From Collimonas sp. OK412 (GTDB taxonomy: Bacteria > Pseudomonadota > Gammaproteobacteria > Burkholderiales > Burkholderiaceae_D): 64,000 nt of DNA. The position numbers and the translations under genes are program-made. Shown here one piece after another: positions 22,419 to 31,756 of this stretch (position 1 is its first letter; the number at the start of each line of letters is the position of its first letter). The notes below the pieces were generated by a model, which was not told the origin of the DNA, did not search any database, and saw nothing but the letters and a program-made list of their open reading frames with translations. The stretch is from the NCBI RefSeq assembly GCF_900112135.1, contig NZ_FOLC01000008.1, positions 1-64,000 on the forward strand, in the 5' to 3' direction.

Positions 22419-23333
22419 ATGCCGAATTTGAAAGAAGATTTCGATAGCCTGGTGGCGAAAACCAGTTTGTCCGACGGCGTGGACCGCCGCACTTTCATGA
22501 AAACCGCCTTGGGCACAGGCTTTGCCGCCGCCGTGCTGCCGGTAACGGCGCAGACCGTGATCAAGACCGATGCCGAGGGCCTCACGGCCGGCGCGCTGGA
22601 CATTGAGGAAAACGGCCTGAGCGTACCGATCTACCGCGCGCAGCCGGAGGGGAAAACCAATTTGCCGGTGGTGCTGGTGGTCTCGGAGATTTTCGGGGTG
22701 CACGAGCATATCGCCGATATCGCGAGGCGTTTCGCCAAGCTGGGCTACCTTGCGATTGCGCCGAACCTGTTCAAGCGCCAGGGCGATCCGGCGGCTTTCG
22801 CATCCATCCCGGAGTTGTATGTCAACGTGATTTCCAAGGTGCCGGACGACCAGGTGCTGGGCGATCTCGATGCCTGCGTGGCCTGGGCCAAGAAAAATGG
22901 CGGCAATGTCAGCAAGCTGGCGATCACCGGTTTTTGCTGGGGCGGCCGCATCACCTGGCTGTACGCCAGCCACAACCCCAAGGTCAAGGCTGCCGCAGCC
23001 TGGTACGGCAGCCTGGTCAAGGGCAAGGACCCCGAAGGCAAGACCGAGGCTGAAATCAAGGCGTTGACGCCGAAGCAGCCGGTCGACATCGCGCCGACCC
23101 TGAAAGTGCCGGTGCTGGGTTTGTACGGCGCCAAGGACCAGGGCATCACGCAGGACCATGTGGCGCAGATGAAAGCGGCGCTGGCCAAGGGCAGCAGCAA
23201 GTCGGAGATCGTGGTGTATCCGAATTCCGGCCATGCGTTCAACGCCGATTACCGCCCCAGCTATGTTGAAGCAGATGCAAAAGACGGCTGGAAGCGTACC
23301 TTGGCCTGGTTCAAAGAGCATGGCGTGAGCTGA
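22419..23333 (+). CDS. Dienelactone hydrolase family protein with Tat signal
   Basis: A 304-aa alpha/beta hydrolase. The catalytic Cys is C173 in ITGFCWGGRI, with the partner Glu in VVSEIFGVHEH (E90), an Asp in YGAKDQGI and a His in NSGHAFNADY. Such enzymes open dienelactones or related lactones and esters. The N-terminus has DRRTFMKTALGTGFAAAVLP (22-41), a twin-arginine signal, so the product is probably folded in the cytoplasm and exported. The start ATG has AAAGGAGAG five bases upstream. It follows polA by 57 bp; no aromatic pathway genes are near, so the substrate is open. Confidence 0.88.
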   Translation: MPNLKEDFDSLVAKTSLSDGVDRRTFMKTALGTGFAAAVLPVTAQTVIKTDAEGLTAGALDIEENGLSVPIYRAQPEGKTNLPVVLVVSEIFGVHEHIADIARRFAKLGYLAIAPNLFKRQGDPAAFASIPELYVNVISKVPDDQVLGDLDACVAWAKKNGGNVSKLAITGFCWGGRITWLYASHNPKVKAAAAWYGSLVKGKDPEGKTEAEIKALTPKQPVDIAPTLKVPVLGLYGAKDQGITQDHVAQMKAALAKGSSKSEIVVYPNSGHAFNADYRPSYVEADAKDGWKRTLAWFKEHGVS

Positions 23334-23499
23334 TGCCGATGCTTGTTTCTGGGCGCCTGGCGTCCAGAAACAGAAATCTTTGCTGGCGGCCTTCAGGTCG
23401 GAATAAACAGTTAAAAAGCAGTTAAATTTGCCGAAATGCAGCAGCTGTGCTTTAATTTGCAACCTTGTTGCATATAACGCTGTCTGCCGGAGCAAAAAA

Positions 23500-24282
23500 A
23501 TTAATTCCACACTCGTTTCAATCCTCCTGGCGACCATGATCGCCGGTCTCTTCAGCATTACCGCCGCTGCCGTTTTTTCGTTCGCGCTGCTATCCAAGAT
23601 GGTCGAGCGCATGGTCAGCCTGTCGGTCGGCATCATGCTGGCGACTTCCCTGCTGCACGCCTTGCCGGAAGCGTTCGAGTCGAATGCCGACAGCCACACG
23701 CTGTTCGCCGTGCTGCTGGGCGGCCTGCTGGCGTTTTTCGTGCTGGAAAAATTCGCCATCCTGCGCCATTCGCACCATCACGAAGACGACGGCCACGGCC
23801 ATCACCACGGCCACGACAAGAAAGAGGCGGGCAAAGCCGGCTGGATGATCCTGGTAGGGGACGGCTTGCACAACTTTACCGACGGCATCCTGATTGCCGC
23901 CGCTTTCCTGGCCGATCCGCACCTGGGCCTGATCACCGGCCTGGCCATCATCGTCCATGAGATCCCGCAGGAAATCGGCGATTTCATCGTGCTGCTCAAC
24001 GCCGGCTTTTCGCGCACCCGCGCTTACGTGTACAACCTGATCTGCAGCCTGATGGCGGTGGTCGGCGGCTTGCTCGGCTATTTCACCCTTGAGCGCGGCA
24101 TGGAATGGATTCCTTACGTGCTGGTGTTCGCCTCATCGGGATTCATCTATATCGCCGTCAGCGACCTGATGCCGCAGATGCAGCGCCGCGCTACCTTGCG
24201 CGAAACCATTCCGCAGATCCTGCTGATCGGTGCCGGCGTCGCCATCGTGCTGTTCCTGACGCGCCACGCTCACAACCATTAA
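23500..24282 (+). CDS. ZIP family divalent metal transporter
   Basis: The roughly 260-aa inner-membrane protein has about eight hydrophobic helices, a His/Asp-rich cytoplasmic loop (about residues 88-106, eleven histidines) after helix 3, and the metal-path motifs GDGLHNFTDGILI and IVHEIPQEIGDF in helices 4 and 5, all typical of ZIP/ZupT importers of zinc and similar metals. The first ATG (23536) would cut into the first helix. An ATT at 23500, seven bases after GGAG (23489-23492), keeps the helix intact and is my preferred start; a TTG at 23428 adds an unlikely Cys-rich extension. Confidence 0.87.
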   Translation: MNSTLVSILLATMIAGLFSITAAAVFSFALLSKMVERMVSLSVGIMLATSLLHALPEAFESNADSHTLFAVLLGGLLAFFVLEKFAILRHSHHHEDDGHGHHHGHDKKEAGKAGWMILVGDGLHNFTDGILIAAAFLADPHLGLITGLAIIVHEIPQEIGDFIVLLNAGFSRTRAYVYNLICSLMAVVGGLLGYFTLERGMEWIPYVLVFASSGFIYIAVSDLMPQMQRRATLRETIPQILLIGAGVAIVLFLTRHAHNH

Positions 24283-24287
24283 ACCCT

Positions 24288-24311
24288 AGGGGCAGGCAAA
24301 AACCTGCCCCT
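24288..24311. terminator. Hairpin terminator between convergent genes
   Basis: A perfect 9-bp stem AGGGGCAGG/CCTGCCCCT (24288-24296, 24303-24311) with an A-rich 6-base loop, six bases after the ZIP gene and eight before the end of the convergent sulfurtransferase gene. TTTT follows at 24317-24320. Confidence 0.75.
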
Positions 24312-24318
24312 GGCGGTT

Positions 24319-25185
24319 TTATGCACCCTTGGCCATTGGCCGCGTCGCATCCGAACACCATTCGCTCCACGATCCCGGATACAAGGCAGCGCCATGCAAG
24401 CCGGCGATTTCCAGCGCCAGCAGGTTGTGGCAGGCGGTGACGCCCGAACCGCATTGCATGACCGCCGCCTGCGGTTCGCTGATCAGGGCGCCGAATTCCT
24501 CGTGCAATTGATGGCCCGGCTTGAACCGGCCGTCCGCTTGCAGGTTGTCTTTGAAGAAACGGTTCTTGGCGCCGGGAATGTGGCCGCCGACCGGGTCTAT
24601 GGTTTCATTTTCTCCGCGAAAACGATCCGGCGCGCGGGCGTCGACGATGGTGCGCCGCGGGTTGGTCAGGTTGACCAGGATGTCATGCGCATTCACGCTC
24701 GCAGTCAGCGGCGGCTTGGCGCCGATGCTGCCGGCCGCAGGTGTTGGTTCCGCGGTCGACAAGCCGCCGCCCGCCGCCTGCCAGGCCGCCACGCCGCCGT
24801 CCAGCACCGCGACCGAGCTGTGGCCGATGGAGCGCAGCAGCCACCACAGGCGGGCCGCATACATGCCGCCCTGGGCGTCGTAGGCGACGACCTGGGTATC
24901 GTCGTTGATGCCCCATCGCCGCAGCGTCGCCAGCAAGGCATCTTTTTCCGGCAATGGATGGCGGCCCTTGAAACTGCCGTCGGCCGCCTGCTTGGCGCCG
25001 GAAAGATCGCGGTCGAGGTTGGCAAAGCGGGCTTCAGGAATGTGGCCGGCATCGTACGCAGTCCTGCCGGCGGCGGCATCCGCCAGGTCATGGCGGCAGT
25101 CGAGGATGACCCAGTTGGGGTTTTGCGCATTCTGCAGCAGGTTCGCGGCAGAAATCAGCGTCTGGTAGGGATGGGCTTGAGACAT
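24319..25185 (-). CDS. sseA: 3-mercaptopyruvate sulfurtransferase (rhodanese family)
   Basis: A 288-aa protein with two rhodanese domains; the active cysteine is C245 in the loop CGSGVTA. The form CG(S/T)GVTA, rather than CRKGVT, marks 3-mercaptopyruvate sulfurtransferases, which move sulfur from mercaptopyruvate to thiols or cyanide. The inactive N-terminal domain has VILDCRHDLAD and YDAGHIPEARF. Length matches SseA. It is a single gene, convergent with the ZIP gene and co-directional with the EamA gene upstream. Confidence 0.9.
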   Translation of the reverse strand: MSQAHPYQTLISAANLLQNAQNPNWVILDCRHDLADAAAGRTAYDAGHIPEARFANLDRDLSGAKQAADGSFKGRHPLPEKDALLATLRRWGINDDTQVVAYDAQGGMYAARLWWLLRSIGHSSVAVLDGGVAAWQAAGGGLSTAEPTPAAGSIGAKPPLTASVNAHDILVNLTNPRRTIVDARAPDRFRGENETIDPVGGHIPGAKNRFFKDNLQADGRFKPGHQLHEEFGALISEPQAAVMQCGSGVTACHNLLALEIAGLHGAALYPGSWSEWCSDATRPMAKGA

Positions 25186-25252
25186 GGCATTCCTTTTATC
25201 AAGTGTGTGTCAGGTGATGCAGGGCAACGTTCATATACGCACAAAGGGTGGC

Positions 25253-26167
25253 CTAGCCAGCCACCGGTTTTTCCTCATGCAAAGAGCTGAGTGGACGCGC
25301 CTTCTTTTGATTATAAAACGTTGCCAGCAAACCGCTGACAAGGATTACGGCAGTGCCAAGCCAGCCGCGCCAGTCCATCTGGTCGCGCCAGATAAGGATG
25401 CCCCAGATGCTGGAAAAGACAATGCCGGTGTATTGCAGGTTTGCAGTCAATAGCGGATTGCCAAGGCGGTAGGCGCGCGTCATGGCCATCTGCGCCAGCG
25501 TGGCCGACAGGCTCAGCGTGACCAGCAGGCTCACGCCTTGCACGGTGTGCGGATGCCAGAACGGCATGCCGCCGCCAGGCAGCAAGGTGCTGCCCGCCAG
25601 GCCGGCAAGGGCGCTGGTGCTGGAAAAATAGAATACCACCCGGTATTCCGGTTCGCCCAGGGTGCCCAGGCGCCGCACCTGCAGGTACGCTACGGCCGAG
25701 AGCAGGCCGGACGCCAGCGCGATCATGCCGCCCGTGGTCTGTTCGGCATTGAACGATGGCCGCAGCAACAGCATCACGCCGATGAAGCTGAGCAGGATGG
25801 TGAAAGCCATGCCCCATTCAAAGCGGCCGCTGCCGCGCCACCAGGCAGCGCCGAACAGGATTGCCGCCAGCCATATCGAGGAAGTGTAGTTGAGGGTGGT
25901 GGCGGTCGCCACCGGCAGCAGGCTGAAGGAATAGAACCACATCGACAAGGCGATGACGCCGATCACGCCGCGCCAGATGTGCTCGCGCGGCATAGGGGTC
26001 TTGAGGGTGCCGCCTTTCACCAGGATCAGGACGATGATGAACAGCATGCCGATCAGGCCGCGGCTCAGGACGATTTCAGCGATGGAATAATGGTCGGCGG
26101 CGAGCTTGACGCAGACCCCCATGATGGAAAACATGAGGCTAGCGAACAGCATCCAGAGTGATTGCAT
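25253..26167 (-). CDS. DMT superfamily (EamA) transporter
   Basis: A 304-aa integral membrane protein with ten predicted helices in two repeated halves, as in EamA/RhaT-type drug-metabolite transporters. Visible features are SRGLIGMLFIIVLIL in helix 2, LNYTSSIWLAAILFGA in helix 4 and the repeat LQYTGIVFSSIWGILIWRDQ in the second half, which closes with AVILVSGLLATFYNQKKAR. It probably exports a small metabolite or amino acid; the substrate is unknown. The start at 26167 (MQSLWMLFASLMFSIMGV) matches the family; the frame is open another 40 codons upstream without similarity. Confidence 0.88.
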   Translation of the reverse strand: MQSLWMLFASLMFSIMGVCVKLAADHYSIAEIVLSRGLIGMLFIIVLILVKGGTLKTPMPREHIWRGVIGVIALSMWFYSFSLLPVATATTLNYTSSIWLAAILFGAAWWRGSGRFEWGMAFTILLSFIGVMLLLRPSFNAEQTTGGMIALASGLLSAVAYLQVRRLGTLGEPEYRVVFYFSSTSALAGLAGSTLLPGGGMPFWHPHTVQGVSLLVTLSLSATLAQMAMTRAYRLGNPLLTANLQYTGIVFSSIWGILIWRDQMDWRGWLGTAVILVSGLLATFYNQKKARPLSSLHEEKPVAG

Positions 26168-26317
26168 GGGGCGGGAGTGAAGTAGGGGAGCGTTGCTGCT
26201 ATTCTGACTGATTCTGGTCGCCGTGCATGCCTGCAGCGCTAAATAATGACAAAGGGCCGGAGCCTGCGCGCTCCAGCTTGCGCACAAACTCCGGCCCCCG
26301 CTACGGTCCTTGAATGC

Positions 26318-27427
26318 TTAGGCTTGGACCAGGCCGTCCTGGCTCCGGTACCATTCGTGGAAATGCTGCATGCCGTCTTCCATCGGCGACTGGTAAGGGC
26401 CGGCTTCATTGACGCCGCGCTCCATCAGGATGCGCCGTCCGGCGTCCATGCGCAGGGCAATTTCATCATCTTCGACGCAGGTTTCCATGTAGGCCGCACG
26501 TTCCGCCTCGACCATTTCGCGTTCAAACAGCGCAATTTCTTCGGGATAGTAGAACTCGACCACATTGGTGGTCTTTTGCGGGCCGCGCGGCCATAGCGTC
26601 GACACCACCAGGACGTGGGGATACCACTCGACCATGATGTTGGGGTACAAGGTCAGCCAGATCGCGCCGAACTTCGGCGGTTCGCCGTTGCTGAACTTGA
26701 GCACCTGCTCTTGCCACTTCTTGTACGCCGGCGAGCCGGATTTCGCCAGCCCGTGGTTGACGCCCACGGTCTGCACGCTGTAATCCTTGCCGAACTGCCA
26801 TTCCAGGTCGTCGCAGCTGACAAAGCTGCCGAGGCCGGGATGGAACGGTTCGACGTGATAGTCCTCCAGGTAAACCTCGATAAAGGTTTTCCAGTTGTAG
26901 TCGCACTCGTGGACTTCGACATGATCGAACAGATAGCCGCTGAAATCGAGATCCTTGGCCACGCCCAGCTGCGCCAGCTTTTCGCCGACGTGGAAGGCGT
27001 TCTGTTCAAACAGCAAGCCGTTCCAGTTCTGCAAGGGCGTGCGGGACAGGTTCATGCACGGCGTCTCGCCGAAATGCGGCGCGCCGATCAGTTCGCCCTT
27101 GAGGTCGTAAGTCCAGCGATGCAGCGGGCAGACGATGTTGCGGGCATTGCCGCGGCCGTCGAACATTTTTGCCTGCCGATGGCGGCAGACGTTGGATACC
27201 AGCTCAATCCCCTGGGGATTGCGCACCAGCATGCGGCCTTCGTTTTCAGAAGCGAGCGTGGCGTAATCGCCGACGTTGGGCACCATCAGTTCATGGCCGA
27301 CGTAACGCGGGCCAGTCTGAAACAATTGCTGGATTTCGCGCTTTAACAGCGCTTCGTCAAAGTAGACGTTGACTGGAAGTTGCGCATCGGAGCGCGCGAG
27401 CTTGGTAATAGAAGCCAGATCGGACAT
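26318..27427 (-). CDS. Rieske non-heme iron oxygenase, alpha subunit type
   Basis: A 369-aa aromatic-ring-hydroxylating-dioxygenase-like protein. The Rieske [2Fe-2S] ligands are C81, H83, C100 and H103 (VCRHRQ...VCPLHRW). The mononuclear iron ligands are H191 and H196 in EDYHVEPFH, with a later Asp (EDDEIA). It has no beta subunit, ferredoxin or reductase beside it, so electrons must come from elsewhere. Relatives include choline, carnitine and aryl oxygenases; the substrate cannot be assigned. The start has GGTGGAGGG immediately upstream. It is divergent from xseB across 231 bp. Confidence 0.9.
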   Translation of the reverse strand: MSDLASITKLARSDAQLPVNVYFDEALLKREIQQLFQTGPRYVGHELMVPNVGDYATLASENEGRMLVRNPQGIELVSNVCRHRQAKMFDGRGNARNIVCPLHRWTYDLKGELIGAPHFGETPCMNLSRTPLQNWNGLLFEQNAFHVGEKLAQLGVAKDLDFSGYLFDHVEVHECDYNWKTFIEVYLEDYHVEPFHPGLGSFVSCDDLEWQFGKDYSVQTVGVNHGLAKSGSPAYKKWQEQVLKFSNGEPPKFGAIWLTLYPNIMVEWYPHVLVVSTLWPRGPQKTTNVVEFYYPEEIALFEREMVEAERAAYMETCVEDDEIALRMDAGRRILMERGVNEAGPYQSPMEDGMQHFHEWYRSQDGLVQA

Positions 27428-27658
27428 CCCTCCACCCCCAAATGTGTTATCAACCTAAGAGAGAAAGAATCCGCAAAAACCTGTGTTCAAATAATATGAA
27501 ACGGAAATTTTGGACAGAACCGAGGATTATCCCATAAAAATGCCGGTTTTGGCGCTGTTTTACGCTTTTTATCCAGCGCTTTTTATCCGCAGCCTTCGAA
27601 TTTCAACGGCTTATAGATGTTTGCTCTAAAATAGCGAACTACACTATTTATAGCCACT
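27428..27658. promoter_or_regulatory. Divergent promoter region between the Rieske gene and xseB
   Basis: This 231-bp stretch is clearly richer in A and T than its surroundings and must hold both promoters. Candidate -10-like sequences for xseB are TAAAAT near 27626 and TATAGC near 27650; no confident -35 pairing was found. No gene is visible. Confidence 0.45.
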
Positions 27659-27922
27659 ATGCCAAAAAATCCGATTTCCGCCAGCAGTCCCGCCTCGTTT
27701 GAACAAGCAATGGCCGAACTGGAGCAACTGGTTGCCCAAATGGAAGCTGGCGAGTTGCCGCTGGAAGCATCCGTCGCCGCTTATAAACGAGGATCGGAAC
27801 TGGTCAAGTTTTGCGCCTTGCAGCTGGAAAAAGTCGACAGCCAGGTCAAGGTGCTGGAAGGTGACATGCTCAAGCCGTTTGCCGGTGAAGCGCTCAAGGA
27901 TCACAGCGGAGCCGACGAATGA
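27659..27922 (+). CDS. xseB: Exodeoxyribonuclease VII small subunit
   Basis: XseB is the small helical subunit that joins XseA to degrade single-stranded DNA. The 87-aa protein has the family core FEQAMAELEQLVAQMEAGELPLEASVAAYKRGSEL and the region around LQLEKVDSQVKVLE. It starts the xseB-ispA-dxs operon, an arrangement shared with E. coli and most proteobacteria, and overlaps ispA by four bases (ATGA). xseA is not in the window. Confidence 0.96.
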   Translation: MPKNPISASSPASFEQAMAELEQLVAQMEAGELPLEASVAAYKRGSELVKFCALQLEKVDSQVKVLEGDMLKPFAGEALKDHSGADE

Positions 27923-28851
27923 CTGTTGCCGTTCCATTATCGAACCATGCGCAGGAGCCGGCATTGGCTTTCGACGCCTGGATGCGCCAGGCGCAAACCG
28001 GGATGGAAGCCGCCCTGGACCGGTTCTTGCCGGCTGAGGCCAGCATTCCGGCCAGGCTGCATCAGGCCATGCGCTATGCCGTGCTGGATGGCGGCAAGCG
28101 GGTCCGGCCCTTGCTGGTATTTGCCGCAGGAGAATTGTTTGCAACGCCGGCCGCCGTCGCGCAACGCGCCGCCGCCGCAGTCGAAATGATCCATGCCTAT
28201 TCGCTGGTGCACGACGACATGCCATGCATGGACGATGATGCCTTGCGTCGCGGCAAGCCGACCGTGCATGTGCAGTACGACCAGGCGACCGCCCTGCTGG
28301 TGGGCGACGCCTTGCAGTCGCAGGCATTCATCGTGCTGGCCGAAGCCGGCGAGGGCGTCGATGCGGCGCGCCAGATCGTCATGCTGCGCCTGCTGGCGCA
28401 AGCCTCGGGTTCGCTCGGCATGTGCGGCGGCCAGGCGATCGACCTGGCTAGCGTCGGCCTGAATTTGTCGCTGCCGGAACTGGAGCAGATGCACAAGCTG
28501 AAAACCGGCGCCTTGCTGCGCGCTTCGGTATTGCTGGGCGCGTGGGGCGGCAAAGCCTTGGCGCCAGCTGAAATCGAGGCGCTGGAAGCCTATGGCACCG
28601 CCATCGGCCTGGCGTTCCAGGTGGTGGACGACATCCTCGATGCGACCGCGGATTCCGCGACGCTGGGGAAAACCGCAGGCAAGGACGCCGCGGACAACAA
28701 GCCGACCTATGTCTCGATTCTGGGTTTGCCCGAATCGCAGGCGCTGGCGGAAAAATTGCGCAACGACGCCCACCAGGCGCTTGCGATCTTTGGGAACAAG
28801 GCACGCCGCCTGCGTGAGCTGGCGGACTTGATCGTGCAACGGAAGGCTTAG
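27919..28851 (+). CDS. ispA: Farnesyl diphosphate synthase (polyprenyl synthetase)
   Basis: It condenses isopentenyl and dimethylallyl diphosphates to farnesyl diphosphate. The 310-aa all-helical protein has the first Asp-rich motif DDMPCMDDD within [29 protein letters not shown] near the N-terminus and the second Asp-rich motif in FQVVDDILD. It overlaps xseB by four bases and dxs starts two bases after its stop, so the three are translated from one message. Confidence 0.95.
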   Translation: MTVAVPLSNHAQEPALAFDAWMRQAQTGMEAALDRFLPAEASIPARLHQAMRYAVLDGGKRVRPLLVFAAGELFATPAAVAQRAAAAVEMIHAYSLVHDDMPCMDDDALRRGKPTVHVQYDQATALLVGDALQSQAFIVLAEAGEGVDAARQIVMLRLLAQASGSLGMCGGQAIDLASVGLNLSLPELEQMHKLKTGALLRASVLLGAWGGKALAPAEIEALEAYGTAIGLAFQVVDDILDATADSATLGKTAGKDAADNKPTYVSILGLPESQALAEKLRNDAHQALAIFGNKARRLRELADLIVQRKA

Positions 28852-28853
28852 AT

Positions 28854-30725
28854 ATGGAATTACTCAACACAATCGACAGCCCGGCAGACCTGCGCAAACT
28901 GACGCGGGCGCAACTCAAGCCGCTGGCTGACGAGCTGCGCGAATTCGTCATCGAATCGGTGGCGCAGACCGGCGGCCACCTGTCGTCCAACCTGGGCACG
29001 GTGGAATTGACGATTGCGCTGCATTACGTTTTCAACACGCCGGAAGACCGCGTGGTGTGGGATGTCGGCCACCAGACCTATCCGCACAAGATCCTCACCG
29101 GCCGCCGCGACCGCATGCATACGCTGCGCCAGCTCGACGGCATCTCCGGCTTCCCGCGCCGTAGCGAAAGCGAATACGATACCTTCGGCACCGCCCATTC
29201 GTCGACCTCGATTTCAGCCGTGCTGGGCATGGCGCTGGCCGCCAAGACCAAGGGTGAAACCGAGCGCCATGCGATCGCCGTGATCGGCGACGGCGCGATG
29301 ACCGCCGGCATGGTATTCGAAGCGATGAACAACGCCGGCGTGTATGACGACATCAACATGCTGGTGATCCTGAACGACAACGACATGTCGATTTCGCCGC
29401 CGGTGGGCGCCTTGAACCGCTACCTGGCGCGCCTGATGTCGGGCCAGTTCTATGCGCAAGCCAAGAACGTCGGCAAATCGATACTGCCGGGACCGATGCG
29501 GCAGCTGGCCAAGCGTTTCGAGGAACACGCCAAAGGCATGGTGGTGCCCGCCACCATGTTTGAAGAATTCGGGTTCAACTATATCGGCCCGATCGACGGC
29601 CATGACCTGGAATCGCTGATCCCGACCTTGCAGAACCTGAAGCACCTGAAAGGCCCGCAGTTCCTGCACGTGGTGACCAAGAAGGGCCAGGGCTACAAGC
29701 TGGCGGAAGCCGATCCGGTGCTGTACCACGGCCCGGGCAAGTTCAATCCGGCCGAGGGCATCAAGCCGGCCGCGGTCAGCAAGATGACCTACACCCAGGT
29801 GTTCGGCGACTGGCTGTGCGACATGGCGGCGCAGGACGACAAGCTGATCGGCATCACCCCGGCGATGTCGGGCGGCTCCGGCCTGGATACGTTCGCCCAG
29901 CGTTTTCCGCAGCGTTTCTACGATGTCGGCATCGCCGAGCAGCATGCGGTCACGTTCGCCGCCGGCCTGGCCTGCGAAGGCTTGAAGCCGGTAGTGGCGA
30001 TCTATTCGACTTTCCTGCAGCGCGCCTACGACCAGCTGATCCATGACGTCGCCCTGCAAAACCTGGACGTGACCTTTGCGCTGGACCGTTCCGGCCTGGT
30101 CGGCGCCGATGGCGCAACCCATGCCGGCAATTACGACATGGCGTATCTGCGCTGCATTCCCAACATGGTGGTGATGGCGGCGTCCGATGAAAACGAATGC
30201 CGCCAGATGTTGTCCACGGCGTATCGCTACAACGGCCCGGCGGCGGTGCGTTATCCGCGCGGCGCCGGCATAGGCGCCGCCATCGCTCCCGAATTGAGCA
30301 CCTTGCCCCTGGGCAAAGGTGAAATCAGGCGCCAGGGACAGAGCGTGGCGATCCTGGCCTTCGGTTCCATGCTGGCGCCGAGCCTGGCAGCAGGCGAGAT
30401 GCTGGACGCCACGGTCGTCAACATGCGTTTCATCAAGCCGCTGGATGTCGACCTGGTGCTGGAACTGGCGCGGACCCACGATGCGCTGGTCACGGTAGAG
30501 GAAGGCTCCATCATGGGCGGCGCCGGCGCCGCAGTGGCGGAAGCCCTGGCGGCGGCGGGATGCGTCAAGCCGCTCTTGAATCTGGGCTTGCCGGACCGAT
30601 TCATAGACCATGGCGACGTCAGCCAGCTGCTGGCGCAATGCGGCCTGAATGCAGAAGGTATCGCTGCATCGATACGACAGCGCTTCGGCAAGGACCAGCC
30701 GCGCCTGGTCGTCAACCAGAATTAA
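28854..30725 (+). CDS. dxs: 1-deoxy-D-xylulose-5-phosphate synthase
   Basis: Dxs joins pyruvate and glyceraldehyde 3-phosphate with thiamin diphosphate. Its product feeds isoprenoids (through IspA next door), thiazole of thiamin (ThiG in this window) and pyridoxal. The 623-aa protein has the ThDP motif [18 protein letters not shown], the catalytic [15 protein letters not shown], the transketolase-like [17 protein letters not shown] and the C-terminal [30 protein letters not shown] within the end of ispA serves as its ribosome site. Confidence 0.98.
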   Translation: MELLNTIDSPADLRKLTRAQLKPLADELREFVIESVAQTGGHLSSNLGTVELTIALHYVFNTPEDRVVWDVGHQTYPHKILTGRRDRMHTLRQLDGISGFPRRSESEYDTFGTAHSSTSISAVLGMALAAKTKGETERHAIAVIGDGAMTAGMVFEAMNNAGVYDDINMLVILNDNDMSISPPVGALNRYLARLMSGQFYAQAKNVGKSILPGPMRQLAKRFEEHAKGMVVPATMFEEFGFNYIGPIDGHDLESLIPTLQNLKHLKGPQFLHVVTKKGQGYKLAEADPVLYHGPGKFNPAEGIKPAAVSKMTYTQVFGDWLCDMAAQDDKLIGITPAMSGGSGLDTFAQRFPQRFYDVGIAEQHAVTFAAGLACEGLKPVVAIYSTFLQRAYDQLIHDVALQNLDVTFALDRSGLVGADGATHAGNYDMAYLRCIPNMVVMAASDENECRQMLSTAYRYNGPAAVRYPRGAGIGAAIAPELSTLPLGKGEIRRQGQSVAILAFGSMLAPSLAAGEMLDATVVNMRFIKPLDVDLVLELARTHDALVTVEEGSIMGGAGAAVAEALAAAGCVKPLLNLGLPDRFIDHGDVSQLLAQCGLNAEGIAASIRQRFGKDQPRLVVNQN

Positions 30726-30769
30726 GCAGGGCTGGCCGCCTGCCGTCCCCAAGCAATTCCAGCCAGGAT

Positions 30770-30875
30770 GCTGCCGCCGGTCGAGCGGCAGCGTTCAAGC
30801 CAGACTTATATCCAACCATCCCGGATCTCCTGCCGAGCCTGCAGGCGAAGCGGGATCAGGCTGCTTCCGGCAGCC
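30770..30875 (+). promoter_or_regulatory. Multi-hairpin dxs-folE2 intergenic segment
   Basis: Three inverted repeats stand in a row: GCTGCCGC/GCGGCAGC (30770-30777, 30785-30792); a nested pair ATCCCG/CGGGAT (30818-30823, 30851-30856) around CCTGC/GCAGG (30829-30833, 30841-30845); and GGCTGC/GCAGCC (30859-30864, 30870-30875) followed by TTTCATT. They may end the dxs message or form a folE2 leader; no known riboswitch consensus is recognised. Confidence 0.4.
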
Positions 30876-30894
30876 TTTCATTCAAAGGTTAAGC

Positions 30895-31698
30895 ATGAAT
30901 ACTCGTGACCGCAATCTGACGATTCCAGACGTGCAAAGCAGCGTCGACACCCGCCACCTGGCGATCCAGCGCGTTGGCGTCAAAGGCGTGCGTTATCCGG
31001 TGACGGTGCGTACCGCCGCAACAGCACAGCCAACCATCGGCAGCTGGAACATGTACGTACATCTGCCGGAACAGCAGAAGGGCACCCACATGTCGCGTTT
31101 CATCGCCTTGCTGGAAGGCCTGGATGGACCGCTCGACGTCGCTTCGTTCGGTGCGCTGATGCGCAAGATGGTGACCCTGCTGGACGCCGAGCGCGGCCGC
31201 ATCGAGCTGACTTTCCCGTACTTCATCAACAAGACCGCGCCGGTTTCCGGCGTGCAGAGCTTGATGGATTACGAAGTGGGCTTGACCGGCGAGATCAGCC
31301 AGGGGCAACTGGAAATCACGCTCAAAGTGCTGGTGCCGGTAACCAGCCTGTGCCCTTGCTCGAAGCAGATTTCAGCCTACGGCGCGCACAACCAGCGCTC
31401 GCACATCACCGTCAATGCGGTGCTGGACGGCGAGATCCAGGTCGACGAGCTGATCGCGAAGATCGAGGCGCAGGCATCCTGCGAACTGTTCGGCCTGCTG
31501 AAGCGTCCGGATGAAAAATACGTGACCGAGCGCGCTTACGAAAATCCGAAATTCGTCGAGGACCTGGTGCGCGACGTGGCGGTGGCCCTGAACAACGAGC
31601 CGCGCGTGCTGGCCTATGTGCTGGAAGCGGAAAACTTCGAGTCCATCCATAACCATTCGGCATATGCGTTGATCGAGCACGACAAGCGCAGCAAGTAA
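30895..31698 (+). CDS. folE2: GTP cyclohydrolase FolE2 (type IB)
   Basis: FolE2 turns GTP into dihydroneopterin triphosphate for folate and queuosine and does not depend on zinc. The 267-aa protein has family blocks [27 protein letters not shown], and [23 protein letters not shown], where the Cys and following residues are in the active site. AAGG lies before the ATG. A strong terminator follows. The queuosine genes queA and tgt are also in this window but far away. Some folE2 genes are Zur-controlled; I see no clear Zur box. Confidence 0.95.
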   Translation: MNTRDRNLTIPDVQSSVDTRHLAIQRVGVKGVRYPVTVRTAATAQPTIGSWNMYVHLPEQQKGTHMSRFIALLEGLDGPLDVASFGALMRKMVTLLDAERGRIELTFPYFINKTAPVSGVQSLMDYEVGLTGEISQGQLEITLKVLVPVTSLCPCSKQISAYGAHNQRSHITVNAVLDGEIQVDELIAKIEAQASCELFGLLKRPDEKYVTERAYENPKFVEDLVRDVAVALNNEPRVLAYVLEAENFESIHNHSAYALIEHDKRSK

Positions 31699-31720
31699 CG
31701 CGGTTGATCCAGCAGCGGAG

Positions 31721-31756
31721 CGGGATGAAGCCGGCTGCGGCGTCATCCCGTTTTTT
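31721..31756 (+). terminator. Rho-independent terminator of folE2
   Basis: CGGGATGA (31721-31728) pairs with TCATCCCG (31743-31750), with an inner GCCG/CGGC helix, followed by six T (31751-31756). The T run overlaps the stop codon of the convergent adenosyltransferase gene. Confidence 0.92.
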
